From: Aradus depressus
Lineage: Eukaryota; Arthropoda; Insecta; Hemiptera; Aradidae
Length of the DNA: 64,000 bases
Assembly (NCBI GenBank): GCA_963662175.1
Contig: OY759227.1
Span: forward strand, 5,178,501-5,242,500
Direction of reading: 5' to 3'
Part shown: positions 12,220-20,950 of the stretch, piece after piece
Layout: every line of letters begins with the position of its first letter
Position numbering within the stretch: the first letter of the stretch is position 1
Position numbers and translations under genes: made by a program
The notes under the pieces: generated by a model
The model's input: the letters and a program-made list of their open reading frames with translations, nothing else
Databases searched by the model: none
What the model was told of the DNA's origin: nothing

Positions 12220-12566
12220 GGTTTGGTTTGGTTTTTATGACTCATGCCCGGGCTTTAACTACGAGGTCATATCGCCTACTACCAGAGCGCTCTTTCGTCA
12301 CTCTGGTGGACATGAGCCCGACTCTACTGTGGGAGTCCTAAATTTTGCCTACCCTAAATTTTTATTCATCTAGGGTAGGGGTCTTTAACGAGTACCTGAC
12401 ATCGTACAGGCTCGGGACCATCGCTTAACGTCCCATCCGAAGGACGGCGTGCTTAAGTTTATTTTACCTCCCAGATAAAATAAACTAAGGGCCTCGGTCG
12501 GGCTACGAACCCACGACCTTGAGCTCAGAAGTCAAGCATGCATACCACTGAGCTACCGGCGCCCTC
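12220..12566 (-). mobile_element. Full-length tRNA-derived SINE with 12 bp target-site duplication
   Basis: Read on the minus strand it starts with a tRNA-like head. An A box TAGCTCAGTGG lies at 12545-12555 and a B box GGTTCGTAGCC at 12501-12511, about 33 bp apart as in a tRNA gene, so RNA polymerase III transcription is expected. A conserved-looking body (CCTTCGGATGGGACGTTAAG) and a short AAACC tail follow. The element is flanked by perfect direct repeats TGGTGATCAATA (12208-12219 and 12567-12578). The other LTR of the same gypsy element shows the nearly identical empty site near 3718. This is a textbook LINE-mobilised insertion. Confidence 0.93.
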
Positions 12567-12732
12567 TGGTGATCAATATATATAAAGTCACGGAAGGAAG
12601 GCTTCACTAATTTGCTCATTCTGACAAATATAATTTGTGGCAACTCCACAAAAGAGACAGGTTCGACCCCTTTGAATGGATATAAATAAAAAAAAATGTG
12701 AAATGAGAATGTCAACTTTTGATATCTCTACA

Positions 12733-13736
12733 ACTATGATCCTTAGCATAGTAGCTCATTTGAAATCTTTGGTACATATCATTGAGAACAGCATATCGAC
12801 CCTTATTGAAATCAAGGTTTAAATCATCGTATGGGAACATTTCACTATTCAAAAATAGTTTAACATTGGACAAGTTACAAGCGTCAAATTGACTGGTCTG
12901 GTATCTTTTAACTTATTGTCGACTCTGTCTGTCTGAAAGGCTACGATTATATATCGGGGTTTTTCTAGAGCTGAACTAGTCTTGAGACTCCTTGTATTTT
13001 GTGTGTTTTCCGGTAAGGCAGGGTATTCCGACAACTCCCATAAGCAGAAAGGGATAGTCAGTGTCTGATCTCTGTCTAATATTCTCAATAGTCGCAGACG
13101 CTATTCATGAGATACTTTAATATGAAGGACTCTCCAATTTACCTTGTCTAGTGTAAGTTGTACCTTGTCTTCCAAAATCGAATTAGCGTCGCTCTTTGCA
13201 CGTATAAGACACAGTTCATGCTTTGAATTGATTATGACTTTTTTGAAAGTCTCGAGAAAACCAATAAGAGTGCTGAGGGGGAGACATACATTAAAATGAC
13301 CGTCTTTATCTATTGAAATAGCTCCATCTTTCTTCGGCATCATCCATCCTGCATTACCTAACCCACTCACTTGGTTAGGTGATAAAGAGACATACCCTTT
13401 TAGAGTATTCACAATTCCTGGATTTCGGACTTTATCAATTTCCACACCATTCAATTCGTAGCGAATTTCATCAAACATAAATGCAAAGGCATTATTTGAC
13501 TATTTTGCACTCGATGTAGTCATTCTTTTATCAGCACCCTCCTTCTGAATAGATCCTTCCAAATAAAGATAACTAGCACATGGTAATATATACAAATCTT
13601 GCTGGTGAATAGGGATTCGAATCTCATCAGAATTATTTAAATTTGTAGAATTAAAAAGGTTGTAAGTGTGGAACTGTAGCTGTGTGATACTATCATCAAA
13701 CCGAACGTCCTCTGTAATATCTAAAATGTCATTCAT
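12733..13736 (-). pseudogene. Major capsid protein, double-jelly-roll type (copy A), truncated
   Basis: Starts at ATG 13736, which overlaps the stop of the tiny upstream ORF in an ATGA arrangement. The start of the frame shows RFDDSITQLQFHTYN and SDEIRIPIHQQDLY, and further on DKVRNPGIVNTLKGY, the pattern of the DJR-like capsid family found in insect and cnidarian Polinton-like elements. It forms the icosahedral shell. Breaks are a TAG at 13500-13502, a TAG near 13098 and a frameshift near 12905, each pinpointed against copy B at 38678-39913. The coding match stops exactly at the gypsy LTR (12733), about 80 residues short of the end of copy B. The missing part is not on the far side of the gypsy element. 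Confidence 0.85.
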
Positions 13737-13873
13737 TGTCGTTTCACTTTCAAGCCTAAACTTTTCAAAAATCGAATGATGCCTGGTGTCAAGTGTCTCA
13801 TGTACGGTCTCGTACTAATGGGTCTAGGATGTTGTCGAATACTTATATACCGAGGTCTAAAGTCAATCGCCAT
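13733..13873 (-). CDS. Tiny basic protein between penton and capsid genes (copy A)
   Basis: A 46-residue ORF starts with MAIDF and contains HLTPGIIRFLKSLGLKV near its end; it is rich in Arg and Pro. It overlaps the end of the penton gene by about 11 bases, and its stop overlaps the capsid ATG. The same ORF with the same overlaps exists in copy B (39903-40058, 51 residues, LTASNARFLQRLGF), although the two DNA copies have diverged strongly. That conservation of frame, position and motif argues for a real gene. The function is unknown; a small basic core or cement protein, by analogy to adenovirus minor proteins, is a guess. Confidence 0.7.
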   Translation of the reverse strand: MAIDFRPRYISIRQHPRPISTRPYMRHLTPGIIRFLKSLGLKVKRQ

Positions 13874-14457
13874 TCTTCTTTATATGTAGGTGTATCGTTA
13901 TAGTTTCGTTTCTACAGTTGATTGGATGACCGTCTTGGTCTACTATCCGTAATGTAATGTTGTCAACGGATTTTGTGCTAACTCCTAAATATACAATGGG
14001 TGATAGTGTTTCGACAATTTTGTACCCTGCCTCGACAGTTGGATAGAATTCATACAATGTGTGAACCGGTTTTCCATTTCGATATGCACCGTAAACTATA
14101 TTACATTCAATAGCAATCGTATTGACTTGAACCATGTTTACGATCCCGAGTGAGGTATAATAGCCATCTCCGGGGTGTAAAGTACGCTTATCTTCATCCA
14201 AGCTGTCATCCCATCCCAATAAGGGTCCAATAGAATTTTTTCTATTAAAATATACAGTTTTTGTACACCGTAATTCTGATTTTAATGTATTATTATTAGC
14301 TCGGATTATAACATGATCACTTTTTTTCCTAAACATCATCTGTTCTTGCAAATAATCCCCAAGTGTTTCCAACTCATATGTCCCCATCGGTATTTAAATT
14401 TTTTCATCACCAAAATAAAACATATCATTCTCACCATCAATAATGTTGGGAATAGAA
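13863..14457 (-). pseudogene. Penton-like minor capsid protein (copy A)
   Basis: The frame overlaps the 3' end of the protease gene and runs to TGA at 13863. Recognisable blocks are MGTYELETLGDYLQ, NNNTLKSEL, IGPLLGW, YEFYPTVEAGYKIVETLSP and VRIVDQDGHP near the C-terminus (LRIVDQDGHP here). They match the second copy at 40048-40623 closely and fit the single-jelly-roll penton-type proteins encoded next to the major capsid gene in Polinton-like elements. A TAA at 14394-14396 interrupts the N-terminal part. It would sit at the capsid vertices. Confidence 0.75.
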
Positions 14458-14844
14458 TTATATGTTGTAAAACCTAAAAGCCCAATCGAGTACTCTCAAG
14501 TTTTCATTAAAAAGGAACTGAATACATAAGTGTCCACAATATGGAGTGTTCCAATCCTGATACCGGTTTCGATTGTATTCAATTGAGCATCCTTTCAGGT
14601 ATTTGAGTATTTCGAGTGGAGGTGGTAGATTACCATACGAGTCGACATACTTTATTTTATTGTCACGCTTTACATAGCAGACCCAATGTGAGCCGGGTTC
14701 ACTGACTCTATTAAGGTTCACAATGGCCGATTCATATTTTTTTGGTGTCCTCGGTAAGGTGTCCTTCATAAAGACACCTCTGAAATAACACAAGTTTTTA
14801 GCATATTTTTCAAGATCTACATTAGTAAGAGCTCTATTTGGAAG
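14458..14844 (-). pseudogene. Adenain-type cysteine protease (copy A)
   Basis: The frame opens directly after the stop of the upstream PLA2 gene and gives ALTNVDLEKYA, FRGVFMKDTLPR, the His motif GSHWVCYV, the acidic motif VDSYG and the Cys motif TPYCGHLC in the order His-Asp-Cys of the adenovirus protease family (C5). Polintons and adintoviruses use it to mature capsid proteins. All three catalytic positions are present. No ATG lies upstream of the conserved ALTN block; the frame continues in phase from the preceding stop, so the start has been lost or lies in a mutated codon. Copy B lacks this gene altogether. Confidence 0.85.
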
Positions 14845-15582
14845 TCACATCTGATTTTTATATGGTCTCACGTATAATCCGTATCCGTTTCTGTATGGTC
14901 TTATGTAAAGTCCTTGACCTATTTTTTGTCCTTCAATTGTCCTATTATGTCTTTTCATCTCTTCCAATTTAGCCTTTGCATTTTGGACATCGCTTACAGT
15001 TTTTGCTATAGCTGACACACCACCTGCAAAGCTACCGAGAGCAGATAATCCTGCAAATAGTGGTACGAGAAATGGTAATACTCCACCGGTTTTAGGCAAA
15101 GGGAGCATCCTCGGGGTTTTTATAATTTTCCATTTTTGCAAATACCGTTTTGCTTTTTTCAAAGATAAAGCAGAAGCCTTATCAATACGTAAATGACGAC
15201 CTACTTGTGCAGCTTTTATAAGTTTACCAAAGGATCCTCGTAGTCCAGACCCCATTTTGACTTTAGTCTTCATGGTGTTTGTAATAGTCCTAGCAGCTGC
15301 CTTCTCCCCCCACTTTGCGCCCTTAGATCTGACTTCCTCCCAAGCTTTATCTGCTAAGATTCTGTCTGCTGCGTGTCTCTGAGATAAATTATTAGTTTTT
15401 GAATAGGAAATATCGTGTTCACGACAGGCTTCGTCTAATGGATTAATACCCGTATCACCTCGAGCTAAGCGATCTTGTAACTTAGTGCCGGGTCCACAAT
15501 AATTATATCCTGGAATGTGTGCTTCAAATGGTAGCTTGTTGATTAGAGCGTTTACTACACTGCCTCCTATCTTTCGTTTCAT
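14845..15582 (-). CDS. Phospholipase A2 / pX-like virion protein (copy A)
   Basis: An uninterrupted 245-codon frame from ATG 15582. Residues 28-33 read YCGPGT, the calcium-binding loop, and residues 56-57 are the His-Asp pair in CREHDISY, the active site of the PLA2 domain known from parvovirus VP1. The middle is strongly basic. Residues from about 170 onwards contain GGVLPFLVPLFAGLSALGSF, a hydrophobic stretch like adenovirus core/cement protein tails, followed by a charged helix and two GLYIRPY/GLYVRPY repeats at the C-terminus. In parvoviruses the domain lets the virion cross the endosomal membrane; the same role here is inference. In copy B only the hydrophobic section survives, fused to the penton gene. 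Confidence 0.8.
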   Translation of the reverse strand: MKRKIGGSVVNALINKLPFEAHIPGYNYCGPGTKLQDRLARGDTGINPLDEACREHDISYSKTNNLSQRHAADRILADKAWEEVRSKGAKWGEKAAARTITNTMKTKVKMGSGLRGSFGKLIKAAQVGRHLRIDKASALSLKKAKRYLQKWKIIKTPRMLPLPKTGGVLPFLVPLFAGLSALGSFAGGVSAIAKTVSDVQNAKAKLEEMKRHNRTIEGQKIGQGLYIRPYRNGYGLYVRPYKNQM

Positions 15583-15651
15583 ACTGAAATAAGAGGATCA
15601 TGCTCTCAATTTATATATACAGCGGTTTCACTAGAGGTTTCATTTGCCGAA
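15583..15651. promoter_or_regulatory. Short divergent promoter region between PLA2 and ATPase genes
   Basis: Only 69 bp separate the two divergent ATGs (15582 minus, 15652 plus). The gap contains TTTATATATA at 15610-15619, a TATA-like string that could serve either direction. In copy B the corresponding gap is also very short. Confidence 0.4.
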
Positions 15652-16319
15652 ATGCATTTGCAACCTTTACAACTGAAAGTTGTTGACCTTCTTCCTCACC
15701 AGGAAAAAGATGAAACCATAAGACTTTTACCACCAAACCCTCTAATCATTGTTTGTGGGGCTACAGAATCGGGGAAAACCAATTTAGTCATTAGCCTCCT
15801 CCTTGATGAAAATGAACTTTGTTTCGAAAATCTCTACATTTACTGTCGATCTTTATCACAGGCGAAATACACCTATTTAAAAAAGTTAATGGACACGGTT
15901 CCCGAAATAGGCTATTACACTTTTGATGATTCCGAAAGAATTCCGGAAGATGCAAAACATAATTCTGCTTTTTTGAGGATATTAGCCTCGATAACCATAA
16001 TATAATAAGAAAGTATTTTAGTATGGGATGACACAAGTATATATTCCCTATTTACATTGGGCAGACATATGCACATATACCAAAGCACTTAATTAGAGAC
16101 AATGCAAATTTTTTAATACTTTTCAGACAAAATTTGTTAAATTTAAAACATATTTATCAGGATCACGTTAGTTCGACAGATGTTACATTTGATATGTTTC
16201 AAAAGATGTGTGCACTATGTTGTGACAGTGACCCCTATGGGTTCTTTGTCCTTGACAAAACTCGAGAGGCAGACAAGGGGAGGTACCGACAGGGCTTGGA
16301 CGCCTTTATATTGATGTAA
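15652..16319 (+). pseudogene. FtsK/HerA-type DNA-packaging ATPase (copy A)
   Basis: From ATG 15652 the frame shows a Walker A motif GATESGKT at residues 36-43 and the conserved TVPEIGYYTFDDSE block. A frameshift near 15970 and further lesions near 16030-16130 disrupt the Walker B and following region. The last third (16134-16319) is recognisable by DHVSSTDVTFDMF and SDPYGFFVLDKT. Copy B at 40673-41365 is intact and defines the gene ends. The family pumps viral DNA into preformed capsids. Confidence 0.85.
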
Positions 16320-16340
16320 GTGTACCGCAGCAGCTCAGTT

Positions 16341-17363
16341 TAAAATTAAACGTTCAGTAGTACGAGATATTATCAAGACCTCTAAAGGTTTGAGAAAAAA
16401 GTGCAAATCTTTCAAGAAGGGGGCTTTAGAGACTCATGAGTCACTAGAGAAACATTCGAACCAGTTACAAAACCACTGCTACAAATAACGGAAACTCTGA
16501 AACAAGCACCTACCAAGTCGATAATCGAGACTCGACCATTCCCAAAAATAGAGAAATCTGAAATATATCCACAAGAAGAAAGAATCATCACACCAATCAG
16601 TGGAAAACCAAAAACTCAACTCTATACTCCTTCATTCACTACACCTAAGAGGGAAGAAGTCCCTATTGAAGAAGAAGTCTTTGAAAGTACATCGCCACCT
16701 ATTATACCTGTAGAAGAGGCACAACTTTTGTCTCAGACTGCGCTAGGCAGAGATGCAGTAGAAAGAATGATTGAATCATCCAATATTGGTTCATTTTTGC
16801 GTCCATATATTAGAAAGTTTCTTAGTGGAGATACAAAGGACTTTGACACTCGCTATTGACTTCGCTTTCTGCCCAGCGGTGGGTTAACGTTAGGTGACGC
16901 TAGCGTCCGGGTGGATCACAATGATTTAGAAATTAAAGACAAATTTTATGAAGGTTCACCGGGACTCTATGAACTTTTGTTTTTAAAAGAACCTATGACA
17001 TACAAAAATGAGGATTTAGCCATATATAAGGAACTACTGATGGTTACAAATGCTCATAAAAGACATTTCAGTGAAGCTAAAAGTTTGAGTGGTAATAAAA
17101 GTATCAAGTATAAAAATATAATTGCAAAATTATTTACTCCTACTACTAGACAATATCATACCCGTTCAAAAAAATCTCATTTTTCTGGCTCGGGCTTATG
17201 GATGAATTGTACCAGACCTATATATGAGCGCTGGGACGATCCCAATGAACTCTGTACGAGGTTAAGCTTGCTCTATGCTAGCGAAGCAGCAGGAGGTGGA
17301 CCTCATTCGAATGAAATCGCGTCAATATTGGAAGAATTGAGAGAAGCAAATATTATATATTAA
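16341..17363 (+). pseudogene. DUF8207-type protein of Polinton-like elements (copy A)
   Basis: The C-terminal 150 residues (16911-17363) contain YEGSPGLYELLF, a YKNEDLAIYKELLMVTNAHKR block, and WDDPNELCTRLSLLYASEAA with SNEIASILEELREANIIY at the end, the pattern of DUF8207 in insect and cnidarian virus-like loci. The N-terminal part from about 16341 is a basic helix followed by a Pro/Glu-rich linker. A frameshift near 16470 and a TGA at about 16858-16860 break the frame, judged against copy B (41402-42502). Position directly after the ATPase is shared by both copies. The function is unknown. Confidence 0.78.
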
Positions 17364-17494
17364 TCATGACCTCTAACAGCTGTTTCATGGCTACATGATA
17401 ATACGTGTATATTTTTGTTCTCCTAATTATTATTAAAAACTTTAAAAAATACAAAGTTAAAACTATCCAAAGTGCACCAAAAGAGGGCAGTAAG

Positions 17495-18070
17495 ATGTCC
17501 TCTGGAGGTTCTCAAAAAGAATCAGACGGTTGGTACGAGGAGTGTGCCGAAGTGGACTTCCCAGCGATGCAGTTGGATAGCGGCTTCACCCAGGTGAGGA
17601 AGCGACCAGCCTCGCAGCAGGAGCCAGGACCCAGCCAGCAGCCCGCAACAGCACCCGGTCTCAGTGACACAGCCAAGAGGTACAGGTACCAGGTGAACCC
17701 TCCCATCACACTTAGTAACAAAATCGCCCCTCTGGCGAATCCCTTGCCTCAACCCGACCCTGCAGACAACAGCAAACTGGAGCCCAAGATCCGGATTCCC
17801 CCCATTTTCTTACTGGATACTGGGAATTTACAAGAAATAATCAAAGATTTAAAAACACTTACAAAAGCCCCATTTGACATCAAGTTCTGTTTAAAAAAAT
17901 TCAAAATTTCGCTCTCATCTTCAGAAGACTTTCGGCATGTAACCAAATTCTATGATACCTCCAACCTAAAGTACTTCACTTTTGTTAACCCGGAGTTTGG
18001 TTATGTAAATAATAAAGTCAACACTCAATTACAAATTTATATTTTTCATAAATACATTAGATTACACTGA
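17495..18070 (+). mobile_element. Jockey-type LINE ORF1 (Gag) N-terminal fragment
   Basis: ATG 17495 opens a frame rich in Ser, Gln and Pro, ending in a block of the form PPIFLLDTGNLQEIIKDLKT with a SSSEDFRHVTKFYDT follow-up. That is the conserved region before the zinc knuckles in Jockey-clade Gag proteins and insect X/I-type nucleic-acid-binding proteins. No zinc knuckle or RT follows; the frame runs out at 18071 against the 3' end of the convergent spliced gene. LINE fragments are usually 5'-truncated, so keeping only the 5' part is odd. GC content here is higher than in the neighbouring viral genes. Confidence 0.7.
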
Positions 18071-18482
18071 GAATTCAAAAAAATTCTCTTTATTCTTTCT
18101 TCGACCCTTGTAAGCGATTTTCAGTTTGCCTGAGAAAAAAAAAAAAAATTAGTATTTTTTTATTAGTGACTTTTTTTTTTTTTAATTATTATTTTTTTCA
18201 AAAATTACCTGAGGCATCCAGCAATTCTTCATCGCTAAACATTTCGGTATAGCGCTTCGGCAAAAAAATGCTTTTCAAGGTGTCGCTGGGATCGTCAGAA
18301 TTGTCCTCAATAAATGTCGCGATGACACTAGGTCCGTAAATCGTATTTATTTTTTTCATTGCAAGGATTGAATATTTTTCGTCTATTAATAATTCATTTA
18401 TTGGAATGAATTCTGCTCTTGAAGCATTCAATTTTTGAACCAAAGCGTTCAAATCACTTTCGTTAGCAGTTTCGGGGTCCAT
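18062..18482 (-). CDS. Small spliced gene of fossil A, hypothetical
   Basis: Exon 1 runs from ATG 18482 to 18209, the intron from 18208 (GTAATT) to 18130 (polypyrimidine tract then CTCAG) and exon 2 from 18129 to the stop at 18062-18064. The exons join in phase to give 113 residues. Without the splice the frame would stop four codons into the intron. Visible motifs are KINTIYGPSVIATF and FLPKRYTEMFSDEELL, with GKLKIAYKGRRK in exon 2. I recognise this as a type of small protein seen beside Polinton-like genes in insects, but know no function; the K-x-x-T-x-Y/F-G pattern hints at an OB-like fold (inference). No stop or frameshift is present, unlike most neighbours. Confidence 0.65.
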
Positions 18483-19135
18483 GTTTGAGTGGATAATGAG
18501 GGGACCCCGCTAGATTCACTTCTTTTATAATATCAGGAAAAGAGATACCAGTCAAAAAAAGATCTCACACATAAAGAACAAAGTGAATTATGCAAAAGAT
18601 GACACGGCAGGATTAGTATGCAAATTAGTCTCCAAGTGATTAGGCAAATCTTTGGCTCCGACTTCTCAGCGGACACTTCCAGGTGAAGGATAAACCAGTT
18701 CTCTCACTTTCAACACAAGAAACTGAAAGTTCATTGACTGTGTTTGTTTACAATTCTCAATGATACATTTTTCGCTCACCGTTTTTCGAAAAAATTTCCC
18801 TGAAATACGAAAATAAAGTAAATCTGATTGACACACTCACTGAAGGTATAATCTCGTCTGTTTACATCAAATGTTGAATGACCTCTCAGACGCTAGCGAT
18901 TTTATCGAATCACTGAGATACCAAAATAAATATACAAAATACATCTGATTGACAAACATTTGAAACACCAGACCACTAGACTTTAAAACCACGAGTCCCA
19001 GGGTGACCCCACAGCGTCCCTTTAACTCCTGACCCTTCCTAACACTCGAGGCACTACTAGACCAGCATAAACCCTTTAACAGGCCCAAATGTAGCCTAAC
19101 CTACCCTACTATTATATATTATGTTATAATTTCAG
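18483..19135. other. Intergenic region between divergent genes of fossil A
   Basis: About 650 bp lie between the small minus-strand gene and the plus-strand polymerase. No coding frame was recognised. It presumably held promoters for both genes and the first exon of the polymerase, because the first recognisable polymerase codons follow a splice-acceptor-like TTATAATTTCAG at 19124-19135. Confidence 0.45.
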
Positions 19136-19567
19136 GAACTGTTCAAAGTGCAACCGATCCTACAATAATCTGAGATCTGGCAGATCACATGAGCGAAACT
19201 GCGGTGTTACCCACAAATGCAGCTACTGTGAACGATCCTTCTCACGACCTGACAACAGACATCGTCATGAGGTCAAATGCTCTGAAGACTTTTTGCAGCT
19301 GGCCTCGAGGATCTGTCCTCACTGCGCTACATCATTTCAAACATCTGCTGAGTGCACTCAACATGTTACTATGTGTCAATCTTCACCTGCTGGGTGTTCA
19401 AAGGTGTGTAGTAAATGTGGAGTAGTTTTTGCCAAAACTAAAAATTTGTTAATGCATGAAGAGATATGCGGCGTTCTTTTTGTTGGATATTGTAAACACT
19501 GCAATACAGTGTTTACTAATCCCTTTAATTTACGCGCACATGAAAGTGGTGTGACGAGCCACCGGTA
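19136..19567 (+). pseudogene. DNA polymerase B of fossil A: N-terminal zinc-finger segment
   Basis: Starting right after an acceptor-like AG at 19135, the frame gives five C-x2-C zinc fingers: CSKC...HERNC, CSYC...HEVKC, CPHC...HVTMC, CSKC...HEEIC and CKHC...HESG-x3-H. Polinton polymerases from insects commonly begin with such fingers. A TAA at 19566-19568 ends this frame; the following segment (19574 onwards) is in another frame, indicating a frameshift. Confidence 0.7.
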
Positions 19568-19573
19568 AAACGT

Positions 19574-20950
19574 ATGAGGAGGGAACCAAATAAGCAAACA
19601 TTATTGGCGTTACCACAGGGGCAAATACACATTAATCAATATGAGTCTGCTTTTCAGAACCGGCTTAGATCATATTTTATACGTTCAGATGAGAATCTTG
19701 ACATGAATGTATTTTTGGAGTCAATTAGAGATAAATTACACAATCTGATAAAAAGTGAATTCGACCGAACTGGTCCCTATGTTTTCAATATATTTGTAGA
19801 TGCACTAATGACTAACATACTTAATGAAGAGCTAGATGCGTCATTTAAAACGAAAAGTCAGTAGTCGTAGCTGAGACTGACAGACATACATTACTAGATA
19901 AAGCATTTCAAAAAGTATTAAAAGAACAGCCCCGAGATATTTGAATTCCTTGACTACTGGAAATTGGTGCTCATTGTTAGAAATCACCTCAGGAGCGTCT
20001 TGCAGAGGGTTCCGTGTAGTCTTCATGTACACGGTCTTATCTACATTCAAATGAAGACCCCGTTTCTCTGCTTGTCCTCCAAATTCCTGCAGTGCCCCGG
20101 CCAATGCTGCTAGCGTGTGTGCTGTGACCACCATGTCATCAGCATACCCCATATGCTGCGTCAGGCGGTTATAAATAGTTCCTCCCGGATTTATCCGGAT
20201 GGCCCTAACAGCTCTTTCTTGAGTCAGGTTGAACAGAACAGGTGAGATTGGGTTTCCCTGTCTCAGTCCATTGCTCACTTCAAACAAATCAAATAAAATT
20301 TGGAGCACAAGTATAATTTCTCTGACATTTCTTTCCCGACTCCGCTCAACGACATCAAAAAATTTGAAAAATCAAATAATATTTCCGTAAATGTTTTCGG
20401 TCTGGATGAGAAGTATGGAAATGTGTATCCTCTAAAAATAGCTGAAACGGAAAAACCTAATCATTTCGATCTGTTGCTGTTGAATAATGGTGTTCATCAT
20501 TATGTGTATATTAAAAATTTTGAAAAACTAGTACGTTCACAAATTACTAAGCATGATGGTCAAAGTATCATCTGTAATCGCTGCTTTCAGTACTACACCC
20601 TTAGAAATTGGGGTGTTGATAGGATGGAGGTACATAAGCAATTATGTGATAAGAAAGCCCCGGTTCGAGTTTAAATGCCCAATAAGAGACCGTTTGTTAA
20701 ATTTGAACATGTAGAACGTGGAATCCGAACCCTATTTGTAATATATTATGATTTCGAATGCATTTTAGAACCAATCGACCATTGCAATCCAAATCCTGCT
20801 TCATCGTTCACTGTCCCATATCAAAAACATGAAGCGATGTCTTTCTGTTGTTATTTAAAGTTTCCTGACTCTCTCCTAAATGTCGCAAAAGAGTATAATC
20901 TCCCTTTAGAACCGTATCTGTTTTGTAATGTAAATAAACCGTCGCCATGA
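19574..20950 (+). pseudogene. DNA polymerase B of fossil A: region before and within the exonuclease domain
   Basis: 19574-19924 corresponds to the helical N-terminal region. Beyond the inserted RT fragment, 20303-20674 gives LNDIKKFEKSNNISVNVFGL and FDLLLLNNGVHHYVYIKNF, a conserved block of Polinton polymerases, ending with Cys pairs CNRCFQYY. A stop at 20672-20674 separates it from the exonuclease start at 20675-20950 with IYYDFEC, the first acidic motif of the 3'-5' proofreading domain. Coding resemblance stops near 20950 at an insertion. About 100 residues expected between the helical region and the LNDIKKF block are missing at the RT insertion. Confidence 0.8.
19925..20302 (-). mobile_element. 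LINE reverse transcriptase fragment inserted in polymerase A
   Basis: On the minus strand the frame shows FEVSNGLRQGNPISPVLFN, YADDMVVTAHT with an intact YADD box, and VVKEFKYLGAVL, the palm-thumb part of a non-LTR RT. It resembles the RTE-type RT at 50439-53760 in style but is clearly another copy. It lacks both ends and sits inside polymerase coding sequence. No target duplication was identified. Confidence 0.75.

Larger units (their letters stand above)
1993..12732 (-). mobile_element. Ty3/gypsy retrotransposon 1, complete but defective
   Basis: A minus-strand LTR retrotransposon. The right-hand copy of a long repeat (10227-12732) is the 5' LTR and the left-hand copy (1993-3881) the 3' LTR. 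Both run TG to CA in the plus reading (TGCAATG to TCTCTACA). Between them, read on the minus strand, lie Gag, protease, RT, RNase H and integrase in the Ty3/gypsy order. All genes carry stops or frameshifts, so the element is not autonomous. The LTRs differ by only a few bases per hundred by eye, plus two SINE insertions present only in the 5' LTR, which suggests a fairly recent insertion. The flanks do not match: TATAA precedes the left LTR and ACTAT follows the right one. The outer DNA on the right is a capsid gene that does not resume on the left. Confidence 0.9.
10227..12732 (-). repeat. 5' LTR of gypsy element 1, carrying two SINE insertions
   Basis: This is the partner of 1993-3881, from TGCAATG to TCTCTACA. 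It is longer (2506 bp) because a truncated SINE lies at 10620-10860 and a full-length SINE at 12220-12566. Removing these restores a length close to 1.9 kb. Both SINEs are absent from the 3' LTR, so they arrived after the element inserted. Confidence 0.9.

Noticed and set aside
12500..12566. Possible functional tRNA gene
   Set aside because: A and B boxes are present, but the sequence continues into a SINE body and tail and is flanked by target duplications. It is the head of a SINE.
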